64,000 nucleotides of DNA from CAKAHY01 sp041848045 (lineage in GTDB: Bacteria; Bacillota; Clostridia; Lachnospirales; Lachnospiraceae): assembly GCA_041848045.1 (NCBI GenBank), contig JBGZHY010000111.1, forward strand, positions 5,031 to 69,030. Direction: 5' to 3'. The stretch's first letter is position 1. Every line of letters starts with the position of its first letter. This document shows, one piece after another, positions 7,692 to 16,135 of the stretch. Both the position numbers and the translations under genes were made by a program. Below the pieces are notes generated by a model. That model was not told the origin of the DNA. It was given only the letters and a program-made list of their open reading frames with translations, and ran no database searches.

Positions 7692-9449
7692 ATGAATAAG
7701 AAAAAGCCCAGTATAGGAAACTCAATATTTGTATATTTTACGGTGACGGCGGTGCTGGCTGCCGTGTTCATCAGTCTTGCCATATACAGCAGGCTGTCCG
7801 CACAGTTGGAAAGCAGCATCAAGGAAGAAAATGTCAATCTGGTCAATCAGGTGAATATTTCCATTGACAAGTATATTCGAAGCATCATCAGATTATCGGA
7901 CTCTATTTACTATGGGGTTATTAAGAATGCGGATATATCCGACAGCTCCGTCAGTCAGGACATTTTTCTGCTCTATGACAACCATAAAGATATGATACAA
8001 AATATCGCTCTTTTTTCCGCCTCCGGAGATATGCTCCTTAGCGTGCCCGCCGCCAGGATGGAGGAGGGCTATGAGCTGCGAAAGGAAGCCTGGTTTTTGG
8101 AAAGTCTGTCGGAGGCGGAAAGCATTTACTTTTCCAAGCCTCATGTGCAGCGTATTTTTGTGCAGAATGAAAATGCCTACAAATGGGTCATCAGTATGGC
8201 AAGGGCGGTGGAGATTACCGCAAACGGAAAGAGCGAGCAGGCTCTTTTGCTGATGGACATTGACTATTCCAGCGTGGCGCATTTGGTGGATAATATCTCC
8301 TTCGGCAGCGGCTCGTACATTTACCTGATGGATGCCGGCGGGGAGCTGTTGTACCATCCGAAGCTGCAGTTGATTTATGCGGGGCTGGAGAGCGAAAACA
8401 ACGAGGCTGCCCTCGCCTATGCCGACGGTCTGACGGATGAGTATTTTCAAGGGGTAAGGCGCAGCGTATTGACGAAAAGCGTGGGCTATACGGGTTGGAA
8501 AATTGTGGGGGTCAGCCCCAATAGAGGGCTTGCCTTAAATACCATCAAAACGAAGCTTTTTATGGTATTTGTCATCGCCTGCATTATTTTTATGGTATCC
8601 GTCATCAATGCTTACATTTCCTACATCATTACGGATCCGATTAAGGCTCTGGAAAAGTCGGTGAATGAATTGGAGGCGGGAAACATGGACGCCCAAATCC
8701 ATATCGGCGGCTCTTACGAGATTATGCACCTGGGCAATTCCTTGAAGGATATGTCCGCCCGGATTAAGAGCCTGATGCAGGATATTATGGTGGAGGGTGA
8801 AGAGAAGAGAAAAAGCGAGTTTGCCACCCTGCAGTCCCAGATTAACCCGCATTTCCTGTACAATACGCTGGATATCATCGTATGGATGATAGAAAATGAA
8901 AAAAAGTCGGAAGCGGTACGGGTGGTGACGGCGCTGGCCAGATTTTTCCGCATCTCTTTAAGCAAGGGGAAAAGCATTATCAGCGTGGGCAATGAGTTGG
9001 AGCATGTCCGCAACTACCTGATGATACAGCAGATGCGCTTTAAGAATAAGTTTGATTATGAAATTACGGTGGATGAAGAAATTTTGGAGTATGCATCCTT
9101 AAAGCTGATGCTGCAGCCTTTGGTGGAAAATTCCATTTACCATGGCATGGAGTTTATGGACGGGGACGGGATGATTCGGATTTCGGTGGAGCGCGTGGGA
9201 CAGGAGCTGCATTTTCGGATTGCAGACAACGGGCTTGGCATGACGAGGGAGCAGGCGGATGCTCTCTTAAAACAGGACAGACTGGTCAGCAGCAAAAAAG
9301 GCTCCGGCATCGGCGTGCGCAACGTAAATGAGCGGATTAAGCTGTATTTCGGTGAAGAATACGGTTTGCGGATAGAGTCGGAGCCGGATGAGGGAACCTG
9401 TATCTGTCTGATATTGCCGCTGCGGAGTATGGGGGAAGTTAATGGATAA
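7692..9449 (+). CDS. Sensor histidine kinase (YesM/LytS-like)
   Basis: A 585-aa membrane kinase, the partner of the preceding regulator. One N-terminal transmembrane segment (about 13-32) is followed by an extracytoplasmic Cache-like sensor (about 33-285), a second transmembrane helix (about 288-312, KLFMVFVIACIIFMVSVI) and a HAMP linker (ITDPIKALEKSVNELEAGNMD). The His-kinase domain has phospho-acceptor His387 in QINPHFLYNTLD, and the C-terminal HATPase has the N-box LQPLVENSIYHGM, DNGLGM and SGIGVRNVNERI. The kinase overlaps the next gene by 8 nt, which ties it to the tethered binding protein encoded there. In related clostridial sets such a binding protein presents sugar to the kinase (known for XylFII-LytS-YesN). 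Confidence 0.93.
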   Translation: MNKKKPSIGNSIFVYFTVTAVLAAVFISLAIYSRLSAQLESSIKEENVNLVNQVNISIDKYIRSIIRLSDSIYYGVIKNADISDSSVSQDIFLLYDNHKDMIQNIALFSASGDMLLSVPAARMEEGYELRKEAWFLESLSEAESIYFSKPHVQRIFVQNENAYKWVISMARAVEITANGKSEQALLLMDIDYSSVAHLVDNISFGSGSYIYLMDAGGELLYHPKLQLIYAGLESENNEAALAYADGLTDEYFQGVRRSVLTKSVGYTGWKIVGVSPNRGLALNTIKTKLFMVFVIACIIFMVSVINAYISYIITDPIKALEKSVNELEAGNMDAQIHIGGSYEIMHLGNSLKDMSARIKSLMQDIMVEGEEKRKSEFATLQSQINPHFLYNTLDIIVWMIENEKKSEAVRVVTALARFFRISLSKGKSIISVGNELEHVRNYLMIQQMRFKNKFDYEITVDEEILEYASLKLMLQPLVENSIYHGMEFMDGDGMIRISVERVGQELHFRIADNGLGMTREQADALLKQDRLVSSKKGSGIGVRNVNERIKLYFGEEYGLRIESEPDEGTCICLILPLRSMGEVNG

Positions 9450-10410
9450 GAAGGGAATATTTTTTTGGACGGGAGGCATCCTTGTGCTGCTCGTCTTGTA
9501 CCTGCTTTCTTCCACCGATTTGCTGATTCAGGAAGAGCGGCAGAAAGTGTATCAGGTTTCCGTGGTTTTGCGGGACACCAATGAGGCGTTTTATGAAAAT
9601 TTTAAAAAGGGTGTGGAACAGGCGGCGGCGGAGCTGAATGTGGATATCAACCTGCTGACTCTGTATGACCTGCAGGACGTGGGGCAGCAGGCGGATATCA
9701 TCAGGGCGGAGCGGCAGGAAGGGGCGGATGCCCTAGTGCTGGAGCCTCACGGTATGGAGTTGAGTAAGGAACTGGTACAGGACTTACCTCTGGTGATTGT
9801 GGGGGATGAGGAGTACGAATTTGCTTACAGCGCTCTGGAGCCGGATTTTGCGGGGGCTGCCGAGCTTTTGGCGGAGCAGATACGGCTGCGGCATCCGCAG
9901 TTGGAGGAGCTTTATTTGTTTGCCCACGGCAGGCAAAATTACGGCAATGCGGAGGCCTACGCGGCTCTGGAGCAGATTTTTGCGCAGACGGAGGTGGAGC
10001 TGCGTTTTATCGACGACAGCGAGGAGAAGGATGCCTTTCGTCGTGAGATCGAAAGCTTTGTGTATCCCGACTCTGCAGGCAATAAAGAAAGGGTGGCGCT
10101 TGCCCTGGACAGACCCAGTTTTCAAAAGCTGCTGCAGATTGTGGAGGGCAGCGACGTATACAAGAACAGCATAGGCGGCATCTACGGCCTTGGCAGCAGC
10201 AGTTATATTGTAAGCAAACTTCATCGAGGCAGAGTTGGAGGACTGGTTTACTGGGATGACTACAAAATCGGTTATCTGTCCGTTAAGACGGCGGTGGAAA
10301 TGATTGAATACAGAGGGACTTATCAGAAGCTGCGTATAGAAGGAAAGTTTATTGATAAAGAGGATTTGCAGGAGGAGGAGAACCTGCGCCTGCTTTATCC
10401 GATAGAATAG
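9442..10410 (+). CDS. Membrane-tethered periplasmic-binding-protein-like sugar sensor
   Basis: A 322-aa protein with an N-terminal transmembrane anchor (about 7-24, FFWTGGILVLLVLYLLSS) and no lipobox Cys, so it is probably tethered rather than secreted. The rest resembles a type-1 sugar-binding fold: VSVVLRDTNEAFYENFKKGV, a middle hinge around ADALVLEPHG and a C-terminal lobe ending near YKIGYLSVKTAVEMI. It lacks the Ca-binding loop seen in its two downstream relatives. The gene overlaps the kinase by 8 nt. An uptake role is unlikely because a lipoprotein binding protein is encoded further on. A co-receptor role for the kinase is the best inference. Confidence 0.75.
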   Translation: MDKKGIFFWTGGILVLLVLYLLSSTDLLIQEERQKVYQVSVVLRDTNEAFYENFKKGVEQAAAELNVDINLLTLYDLQDVGQQADIIRAERQEGADALVLEPHGMELSKELVQDLPLVIVGDEEYEFAYSALEPDFAGAAELLAEQIRLRHPQLEELYLFAHGRQNYGNAEAYAALEQIFAQTEVELRFIDDSEEKDAFRREIESFVYPDSAGNKERVALALDRPSFQKLLQIVEGSDVYKNSIGGIYGLGSSSYIVSKLHRGRVGGLVYWDDYKIGYLSVKTAVEMIEYRGTYQKLRIEGKFIDKEDLQEEENLRLLYPIE

Positions 10411-10419
10411 AGGAAGAGG

Positions 10420-11451
10420 ATGAAACAATATACAAAAATCTTTGCCGTGGCGGCGGTTTTGTTAGGGTTTACGATACTTGCCCTTTTGTTGCTGAAAAAA
10501 GAGGCGCAAAACACCCAAGTACAAAAGGATTCCTTGAAAATCGGAGTGCTCTTGTACCGTTCCGATGATGTTTTCATATCCAGTCTGAGGCAGGAAATAG
10601 AGGAGTATGTGAAGGCTTTTGAAAAGGATAATCCGGTGAAGGTCAATATCGAGGTGGTGTATGCCGCCGGCGATCAGGCTTTGCAGGACAGGCAGGCGGA
10701 GCGTTTCATATCTCTGGATTATGATGTGCTTTGTGTCAATCCGGTGGACAGAACCAATGTGTCCAATATTATCGACAAGTGCATGCAAAAGGATATTCCG
10801 TTGGTGTTTTTTAACCGCAGACCTTCAGAGGATGATATGAAGCGCTATGAGAAGCTTTATTATGTGGGAGTGGATCCCAAAGAGGAGGCGACGGAGCAGG
10901 GCAATATTTTGGTGGAGCTGTACCGAAAGGATGCAGGGGCACTGGATTTGAACGGCAACGGCATGGTGGAATATGTATTTTTGGAGGGTGAAGTCAGCCA
11001 TCAGGATTCCCTGATTCGCACCAAATGGAGCATTCAGACCTTACAGGATGCGGGGGTACCTATTCATAAGCTGGCGGGAGGCATTGCCAACTGGGAGAGG
11101 AGCCAAGCCTCCGCTTTGATGGAAGCATGGCTGGAGGAATATGCATCGCAGATTGAACTGGTTATTTCCAATAATGATGATATGGCAATGGGGGCGCTGG
11201 AGGCGATAGAGCGAAAAAATGATCTTCGGGGCATTAAGGTGGTAGGTATAGACGGGATTCCTGCCGCCATAGAATCCGTGAGAAACGGAAAAATGTACGG
11301 AACGGTAGCCAATGATATCGACGGTTATGCAAAAGCCATCATCCATATCGCCGTATATGCAAGCCTGAACAAAGCCTTTCCGGAGGAAATATCGGCAAGA
11401 ATGACGCAGCGTTACTACAAAGTGGGACAGGAAGCGCTGACGGGTGAGTAA
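10420..11451 (+). CDS. MglB-like sugar-binding protein, membrane-anchored
   Basis: A 343-aa protein with N-terminal hydrophobic stretch AVAAVLLGFTILALLLLKK and no lipobox, then a type-1 periplasmic binding fold (KIGVLLYRSDDVFISSLRQE). It has clear MglB hallmarks: FNRRPS, a Ca-binding loop DLNGNGMVEYVFLEGE (about residues 176-191), ISNNDDMAMGALEAIE and VGIDGIPAAIESVRNG. It should bind a hexose such as galactose or glucose. The 9-nt gap to the upstream gene and the missing lipid anchor suggest a tethered sensor or receptor acting with the kinase. An uncleaved signal peptide versus a cleaved one cannot be settled from the sequence. Confidence 0.82.
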   Translation: MKQYTKIFAVAAVLLGFTILALLLLKKEAQNTQVQKDSLKIGVLLYRSDDVFISSLRQEIEEYVKAFEKDNPVKVNIEVVYAAGDQALQDRQAERFISLDYDVLCVNPVDRTNVSNIIDKCMQKDIPLVFFNRRPSEDDMKRYEKLYYVGVDPKEEATEQGNILVELYRKDAGALDLNGNGMVEYVFLEGEVSHQDSLIRTKWSIQTLQDAGVPIHKLAGGIANWERSQASALMEAWLEEYASQIELVISNNDDMAMGALEAIERKNDLRGIKVVGIDGIPAAIESVRNGKMYGTVANDIDGYAKAIIHIAVYASLNKAFPEEISARMTQRYYKVGQEALTGE

Positions 11452-11470
11452 ACGGCATATATCAAAAAAA

Positions 11471-11518
11471 TTCAATACATTTTCCAAAAAAATCCTATAG
11501 AAATGTGTCCAAAAAAAG
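11471..11518 (+). promoter_or_regulatory. Possible regulated promoter region of mglB
   Basis: TATAGA (11496-11501) could be a -10, but no good -35 lies 16-18 nt upstream. The 10-mer TCCAAAAAAA occurs twice in direct orientation (11483-11492 and 11508-11517), 25 nt apart. Direct repeats beside a weak -35 are what an AraC-type activator would need. The regulator encoded at 6057 is the obvious candidate, by inference. Confidence 0.35.
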
Positions 11519-11582
11519 AATAAAATGTGAACATCAACAAAAGTTATACCTAAACCAAATGAACGAGTATGGAGGATGTATT

Positions 11583-12704
11583 ATGAGATTAACAAAGAAA
11601 GTATTTGCAGCGGCATTGGCGTCTGCGATGGTATTGTCAACCGCGGCATGCGCAGGTACACAGCAGGCAACGACTACGGCAGCGGCAGCGGCGGAAAGTA
11701 CAACAGCGGCGGCAGCGGAAAGCACAAGTGCGGCAGCAGCGGCAGAAAGCACTGCAGCGGCGACAGAGGGCAAGGACTTAAGCGAGGTGAAGGTGGGTAT
11801 TTCCATCTACAAATTTGATGACAACTTCATGACCCTGTATCGTCAGGAGCTGGAGAGATACCTGATCGAAAAGGGCTTCAAGGCAGAGAACATTACGATA
11901 CAGGACGGAAAGAATGACCAGGCAGAGCAGACAAACCAGATTAACAACTTCATTGCCAACGGCGTGGATATTATGATTTTGAACCTGGTACAGTCTTCTT
12001 CCGCACCGACAGTGACAAAGCTTGCGGCAGATGCGGGCATTCCGGTTGTTTACATCAACAGAGAGCCGGATGCGGCGGAAATCGAGAGATGGAAGACGGA
12101 AGGCATCAAGGCTACTTATGTAGGCGCAGACGCAAGACAGTCCGGAACCTTCCAGGGAGAGATGATTGCAGAGCTTCCAAACAAGGGTGATGTAAACGGC
12201 GACGGCGTAGTAAGCTACATTATGATTCAGGGAGATCCTGAAAACGTAGACGCACAGTACAGAACAGAATATTCCGTCAAAGCCCTGGAGGATGCAGGCA
12301 TTAAGACAGAGCAGCTTTTGATACAGAGGGGTGACTGGGATCAGGCAAAGGGTCAGCAGATTGCGCAGGATGCTTTGACACAGTTCGGTGACAAGGTGGA
12401 GGTTGTATTCTCCAACAATGATGCGATGGCACTTGGTGCCTTGGAGGCGATTAAAGCGTCAAACAGAACCGTGGGCGAAGACATTTACATCGTAGGTGTG
12501 GATGCGCTTGCAGAGGTTTGCCAGAACGTAGCGGAAGGCAAGATGACCGGTACGGTATTCAACGATTTCCTGAGTCAGGCAAGAACGGCAGGCGATGCAG
12601 CCGCCAGCTTTGCAGAGGGCAAGGAAGTAGAAAGCAAAATCGGCGTTGACTACGTAAAGGTTACCAAGGACAAGGCGGCAGAGATTCTGGAATTGGTTAA
12701 GTAA
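11583..12704 (+). CDS. mglB: Galactose/glucose ABC transporter substrate-binding lipoprotein
   Basis: A 373-aa lipoprotein delivering a hexose to the MglA/MglC transporter. The start at 11583 follows GGAGG; a frame open from 11505 has no ribosome site and would bury the signal peptide. The signal peptide ends in the lipobox LSTAAC (Cys23), followed by an Ala/Thr/Ser/Glu linker of about 40 residues. The binding fold then shows VYINREP, the Ca-binding loop DVNGDGVVSYIMIQGDPE (about 203-220), FSNNDAMALGALEAIK and VGVDALAEV, closely following E. coli MglB. It is the third binding-type protein in the cluster but the only lipoprotein, so it is the transport component. Confidence 0.9.
   Translation: MRLTKKVFAAALASAMVLSTAACAGTQQATTTAAAAAESTTAAAAESTSAAAAAESTAAATEGKDLSEVKVGISIYKFDDNFMTLYRQELERYLIEKGFKAENITIQDGKNDQAEQTNQINNFIANGVDIMILNLVQSSSAPTVTKLAADAGIPVVYINREPDAAEIERWKTEGIKATYVGADARQSGTFQGEMIAELPNKGDVNGDGVVSYIMIQGDPENVDAQYRTEYSVKALEDAGIKTEQLLIQRGDWDQAKGQQIAQDALTQFGDKVEVVFSNNDAMALGALEAIKASNRTVGEDIYIVGVDALAEVCQNVAEGKMTGTVFNDFLSQARTAGDAAASFAEGKEVESKIGVDYVKVTKDKAAEILELVK
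11672..11770 (+). repeat. Trinucleotide-rich Ala/Glu/Ser linker tract in mglB
   Basis: GCA/GCG/AGC-rich triplets encode a low-complexity spacer with AAAES-type units repeated three to four times, between the lipid-modified Cys and the binding domain. Any length change by slippage would stay in frame. Confidence 0.7.
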
Positions 12705-12751
12705 TCGAGAAAGTGAATAATCTTTTTGGCAAGAAAGATAAAAACTGAAAT

Positions 12752-12788
12752 ATCGGGTGTGTCTTCTGAATAGGCACACCCGATTTTT
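12752..12788 (+). terminator. Intercistronic hairpin with T-run between mglB and mglA
   Basis: ATCGGGTGTG (12752-12761) pairs perfectly with CACACCCGAT (12775-12784) around a 13-nt loop and is followed by TTTTT. It looks like an intrinsic terminator but lies inside the operon, just before the mglA ribosome site. Partial termination or 3' protection would make mglB mRNA more abundant than mglAC mRNA. Confidence 0.75.
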
Positions 12789-12804
12789 GAAAGGAGAACA
12801 GAGA

Positions 12805-14316
12805 ATGTCTGAACAATACAGATTGCAAATGAGCGGCGTATCCAAAAGCTTTCCGGGTGTGAAGGCGCTGGACGGCATACATTTTCGTGTAAGGCCGGGA
12901 AGCGTGCATGCCTTGATGGGAGAAAACGGTGCGGGTAAGTCCACGCTGATGAAGTGCTTGTTTGGAATTTACAAAATGGATGAGGGCAAGATATTCGTAG
13001 ATGGACAGGAAACACATATCCATAATCCGGAAGAGGCCTTGCGAAAAGGGCTTGCCATGGTGCATCAGGAGCTGCAGCCGGTTCCTGCCAGAAGCATTGC
13101 GGAAAATATGTATCTTGGGCGGTATCCGACCAAAGCCTTCGGGCCTTTTAAGATGGTGGATCATGACAAGATGAACAGCGAAGCAAAAAAATGGCTGGAA
13201 GAAGTAAAGGCGGACTTTAACCCGAAGGACCTGTTGCAAACCTTATCCATTTCGCAGATGCAGTCTGTGGAGATTGCGAAGGCAGTATCTCAGGGCGCCA
13301 ATATCATTATTTTGGACGAGCCAACCTCCTCGTTGACGGACAATGAGGTGGAGGGTTTGTTTCGGATTATTCGGGATCTGCGCAGCAGAGGCGTATCTTT
13401 GATTTATATCTCCCACAAAATGGCGGAGATTCGGGAGATTGCGGATGAAATCACCATTATGCGTGACGGCACCTATGTGGGAACCTGGGATATGAAGGAT
13501 ATTTCCGATGCCGAGATCATCAGACAAATGGTGGGGCGGGAGCTGTCCAATATTTATCCCGATAAGGGAGAGCAGAATTTTGGAGAAACCGTTTTGGAGG
13601 TAGAGGGATTAAGCAGTATCCATGACAAATCCTTTAAAGACTGCAGTTTCAAGCTGCGTCGGGGAGAAATCATCGGCTTTGGCGGCTTGGTGGGCTCCCA
13701 GCGCTCGGAACTGATGGAGGCGATTTTCGGGCTGCGCCACGTAAAAGCGGGAAAGATCAAGGTAAACAATAAGGAAGTAAAAATCAACAGACCGGCGGAT
13801 GCGATTCGCAACGGCATCGGTATGATTACGGAAGACAGAAGAGGAACGGGTATTCTGGGCTGCCTGTCCATATCGGACAATGTAGGCATTTCTTCCCTGA
13901 ATCATTATCTGGATATGGGCTTTGTACTGAACCATGCCAAAATCACCCGGGTGGTGGATGAGAATGTGGCAAAGTTAAGGATTAAAACACCGGATAATAA
14001 GACTCTGATTCAGTCCTTATCCGGCGGAAATCAGCAAAAGGTCATCATTGCCAGATGGCTTGCCAACAATCCGGATGTGCTGATTATGGACGAGCCTACC
14101 AGAGGTATAGACGTAGGCGCCAAGTATGAAATTTATCAGATTATGCTTGATTTGGCGAAGCAGGGAAAGGGCATCATTATGATTTCTTCCGAAATGCCGG
14201 AGCTGATCGGTATGTCGGACAGGGTTCTGGTAATGTGCAACGGCAGAATTACGGGTGAGCTTGACAAAGGGGATGCTACCCAGGAAAACATCATGCATTT
14301 GGCTACGCAATTTTAA
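12805..14316 (+). CDS. mglA: Sugar ABC transporter ATPase, two fused nucleotide-binding domains
   Basis: A 503-aa cytoplasmic ATPase of the MglA/RbsA type. The N-terminal domain has Walker A GENGAGKST, signature LSISQMQSVEIAKAVSQ and Walker B IIILDEPTSSLTD. The C-terminal domain has the degenerate Walker A GLVGSQRSE usual in this family and an intact signature LSGGNQQKVIIARWL with VLIMDEPTRGIDVG. The start at 12805 follows AAGGAG by 8 nt; a frame opening at 12757 would run through the hairpin. It powers MglC, which begins 17 nt later. Confidence 0.93.
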   Translation: MSEQYRLQMSGVSKSFPGVKALDGIHFRVRPGSVHALMGENGAGKSTLMKCLFGIYKMDEGKIFVDGQETHIHNPEEALRKGLAMVHQELQPVPARSIAENMYLGRYPTKAFGPFKMVDHDKMNSEAKKWLEEVKADFNPKDLLQTLSISQMQSVEIAKAVSQGANIIILDEPTSSLTDNEVEGLFRIIRDLRSRGVSLIYISHKMAEIREIADEITIMRDGTYVGTWDMKDISDAEIIRQMVGRELSNIYPDKGEQNFGETVLEVEGLSSIHDKSFKDCSFKLRRGEIIGFGGLVGSQRSELMEAIFGLRHVKAGKIKVNNKEVKINRPADAIRNGIGMITEDRRGTGILGCLSISDNVGISSLNHYLDMGFVLNHAKITRVVDENVAKLRIKTPDNKTLIQSLSGGNQQKVIIARWLANNPDVLIMDEPTRGIDVGAKYEIYQIMLDLAKQGKGIIMISSEMPELIGMSDRVLVMCNGRITGELDKGDATQENIMHLATQF

Positions 14317-14333
14317 TAGAGGAGGATATGGAA

Positions 14334-15437
14334 ATGTCTACGAATAAAACCTTGGCTGCGAAGCCAAATATAGATATGAAAAAGGTGTTATTGGACAACG
14401 GCATCATCATTGTGCTGCTGCTGTTGGTGCTGACTACGGGTATTAGGAAGGATAACTTCTTTTCCTTTGAGAATCTGAAAAATATATCCGTGAATACGGC
14501 GGCGCGCGTCATCATCGCTTTTGGTGTGTCCGGCTGCCTGATTACAAGAGGAACGGATCTTTCGGCGGGACGTGTGGTAGGTCTTGCGGCTTGTATTTCC
14601 GGTACGCTTCTGCAAAGACCGGATGCGGCAGGTAAGTTTTATCCGCAGCTGCACAGTGTCATTGTCAGCATTGTCGGAATGTTCAATCCGACGGCGGCGC
14701 AGAATATCGTGCAGAATACGGCGGCAGGTGTTCCTTATCCGTTGTTGTTTACCCTGGATATCATTATTGTTTTACTGCTAACCATTGCACTTTGTGCGCT
14801 GATCGGTCTGATTAACGGCTGGATTATTTCCTACCTGCATGTACCCGCATTTATCGGTACCTTGGGTATGCAGCTTGTGGTATACGGTATTTGCCTGGTT
14901 TATACGAATGCGACTCCTATCGGCAGCTTCAGGGATGATTATACAAGTGTGGCAAACGGCTCCTTCGGCATATTGCCGAATCTGTTCATCATTGCCTTTA
15001 TTGCCGGCGCGGTAATGTGGTTTATTTATAATATGACAAGGCATGGGAAATATATGTATGCCATAGGCGGAAATGAAGCGGCGGCAGAGGTTTCCGGTGT
15101 AAATGTCAAGAAAACGAAGATTCTCATTTATGTAACGGCGGCTGTGCTGTATGCGATTGCAGGCTTTATCTTAGGCGCCAAATCCGGCGGTACCTCCGTA
15201 AACATGGGACAGGGATACGAGCTGGAAGCGATTGCGGCTTGTACCATCGGCGGTGTGTCCGTAAACGGCGGTATCGGAAGAATTTCCGGTTGCGTCATCG
15301 GTGTATTGGTGTTTGAGTTGTTGAAATCATCCATGCAGTTTTTGGGTATCAATACCAACTATCAGTACATTGTACAAGGTGTGGTTATCGTTGTGGCTAT
15401 CGCCCTGGACATCAGAAAATATATTCAGAAGAAGTAA
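14334..15437 (+). CDS. mglC: Sugar ABC transporter permease (MglC-like)
   Basis: A 367-aa inner-membrane permease with about nine to ten hydrophobic segments. BPD_transp_2 family hallmarks are GTDLSAGRVVGLAACISG, IGTLGMQLVVYG and YAIGGNEAAAEVSGVNVKK, the last being the EAA-like cytoplasmic loop that contacts the ATPase, followed by AIAACTIGGVSVNGGIG. The ATG at 14334 is preferred over the one at 14328 because GGAGG (14321-14325) is then 8 nt away. As the last gene of mglBAC it is followed by a terminator. Galactose/glucose specificity rests on the MglB-like partner. Confidence 0.9.
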   Translation: MSTNKTLAAKPNIDMKKVLLDNGIIIVLLLLVLTTGIRKDNFFSFENLKNISVNTAARVIIAFGVSGCLITRGTDLSAGRVVGLAACISGTLLQRPDAAGKFYPQLHSVIVSIVGMFNPTAAQNIVQNTAAGVPYPLLFTLDIIIVLLLTIALCALIGLINGWIISYLHVPAFIGTLGMQLVVYGICLVYTNATPIGSFRDDYTSVANGSFGILPNLFIIAFIAGAVMWFIYNMTRHGKYMYAIGGNEAAAEVSGVNVKKTKILIYVTAAVLYAIAGFILGAKSGGTSVNMGQGYELEAIAACTIGGVSVNGGIGRISGCVIGVLVFELLKSSMQFLGINTNYQYIVQGVVIVVAIALDIRKYIQKK

Positions 15438-15447
15438 AGAAGAAGGC

Positions 15448-15475
15448 AGAACGGCTCTTTGGGGCGGTTCTGTTT
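15448..15475 (+). terminator. Intrinsic terminator after mglC
   Basis: CAGAACGGCTC pairs with GGGCGGTTCTG (one mismatch) around TTTG and is followed by TTTTT. It closes the sensor/transporter operon. Confidence 0.8.
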
Positions 15476-15508
15476 TTGATTGCAGCTTTTATCTGTTCGC
15501 CTGTCAAA

Positions 15509-15547
15509 TGCCTGAATATATACATTTCTGCCTGAATATGCTATACT
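15509..15547 (+). promoter_or_regulatory. Direct repeats and -10 box upstream of the SdpI-like gene
   Basis: TGCCTGAATAT occurs at 15509-15519 and 15529-15539, exactly 20 nt apart, followed by a -10-like TATACT (15542-15547). No good -35 is visible. The repeats could be an operator, which is inference. Confidence 0.35.
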
Positions 15548-15578
15548 TTTAAAAAACAACCGGAAAGGAGATGATAAG

Positions 15579-15983
15579 GTGGTATTTTGGCTATGTATGC
15601 TGTTTATGTTGACATTGACGCCGCTGTTGATGATAGGATTCGGATACCATATGAAAAAGTGTCCTCCAAAAAAAATCAACAACATATATGGTTATCGGAC
15701 GACGATGTCAATGAAAAATCAGGATACCTGGGACTTTGCGCAGATTTATTGCGGGAAGGTTTGGGTAAAATGGGGCTTGACGATGCTGCCGCTCTCGGCA
15801 CTGCTCATGTTGGCGGTGTGGGGAAAGGGAGAGGATATCGTCGGGATTTTTGTCGGGGGACTTTCCGTTTTGCAGCTTACGGTAATGTTGCTTTCTGTTG
15901 CGGCAACGGAGCGAGCCTTACATCGGTACTTTGATAAGGCGGGGAAGAGAAAAGAAGATGCACCGCCATCGTTTGACATTTGA
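15579..15983 (+). CDS. SdpI-family membrane protein
   Basis: A 134-aa protein with three hydrophobic segments (about 1-19, 58-76, 85-105). The SdpI/YhfL-family core is KKINNIYGYRTTMSMKN followed by W..A, the conserved N-x-x-YGYRT loop. Family members include the B. subtilis SDP toxin immunity protein SdpI, but most homologues have no known role and no SDP toxin gene is nearby. The start is GTG, 8 nt after AAAGGAG. The gene is monocistronic between two terminators. Confidence 0.8.
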   Translation: MVFWLCMLFMLTLTPLLMIGFGYHMKKCPPKKINNIYGYRTTMSMKNQDTWDFAQIYCGKVWVKWGLTMLPLSALLMLAVWGKGEDIVGIFVGGLSVLQLTVMLLSVAATERALHRYFDKAGKRKEDAPPSFDI

Positions 15984-15992
15984 TGAAGAACT

Positions 15993-16040
15993 AAGCTGAG
16001 GGGAGCTTTTCAAAGCGAAAAGTTCCCCTCAGCTTTTGCC
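15993..16040 (+). terminator. Strong intrinsic terminator after the SdpI-like gene
   Basis: An 18-bp stem (AAGCTGAGGGGAGCTTTT with its near-perfect complement, one G-T position) surrounds a short loop and is followed by TTTTGCCTTTT. It isolates the inositol operon from upstream read-through. Confidence 0.85.
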
Positions 16041-16096
16041 TTTTCTCTCAACAAAATACACAAAATGAATAAGTTAAATATATGAAATACTCCAAA

Positions 16097-16125
16097 TTGA
16101 CAAATATTCCGGAGCACATTACAAT
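16097..16125 (+). promoter_or_regulatory. Promoter of the inositol operon
   Basis: TTGACA (16097-16102) and TACAAT (16120-16125) with a 17-nt spacer give a near-consensus sigma-A promoter. The next base run enters the operator palindrome, so tight repression by a DNA-binding protein is expected. Confidence 0.85.
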
Positions 16126-16135
16126 AATGACATAT

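Noticed and set aside
11505..11582. 26-codon N-terminal extension of mglB
   Set aside because: The extension lacks a ribosome site and would mask the lipoprotein signal peptide beginning at 11583.
15579..15983. SDP-type toxin/immunity system around the SdpI-like gene
   Set aside because: No sdpC-like toxin or sdpA/B genes are nearby; the gene stands alone between terminators.
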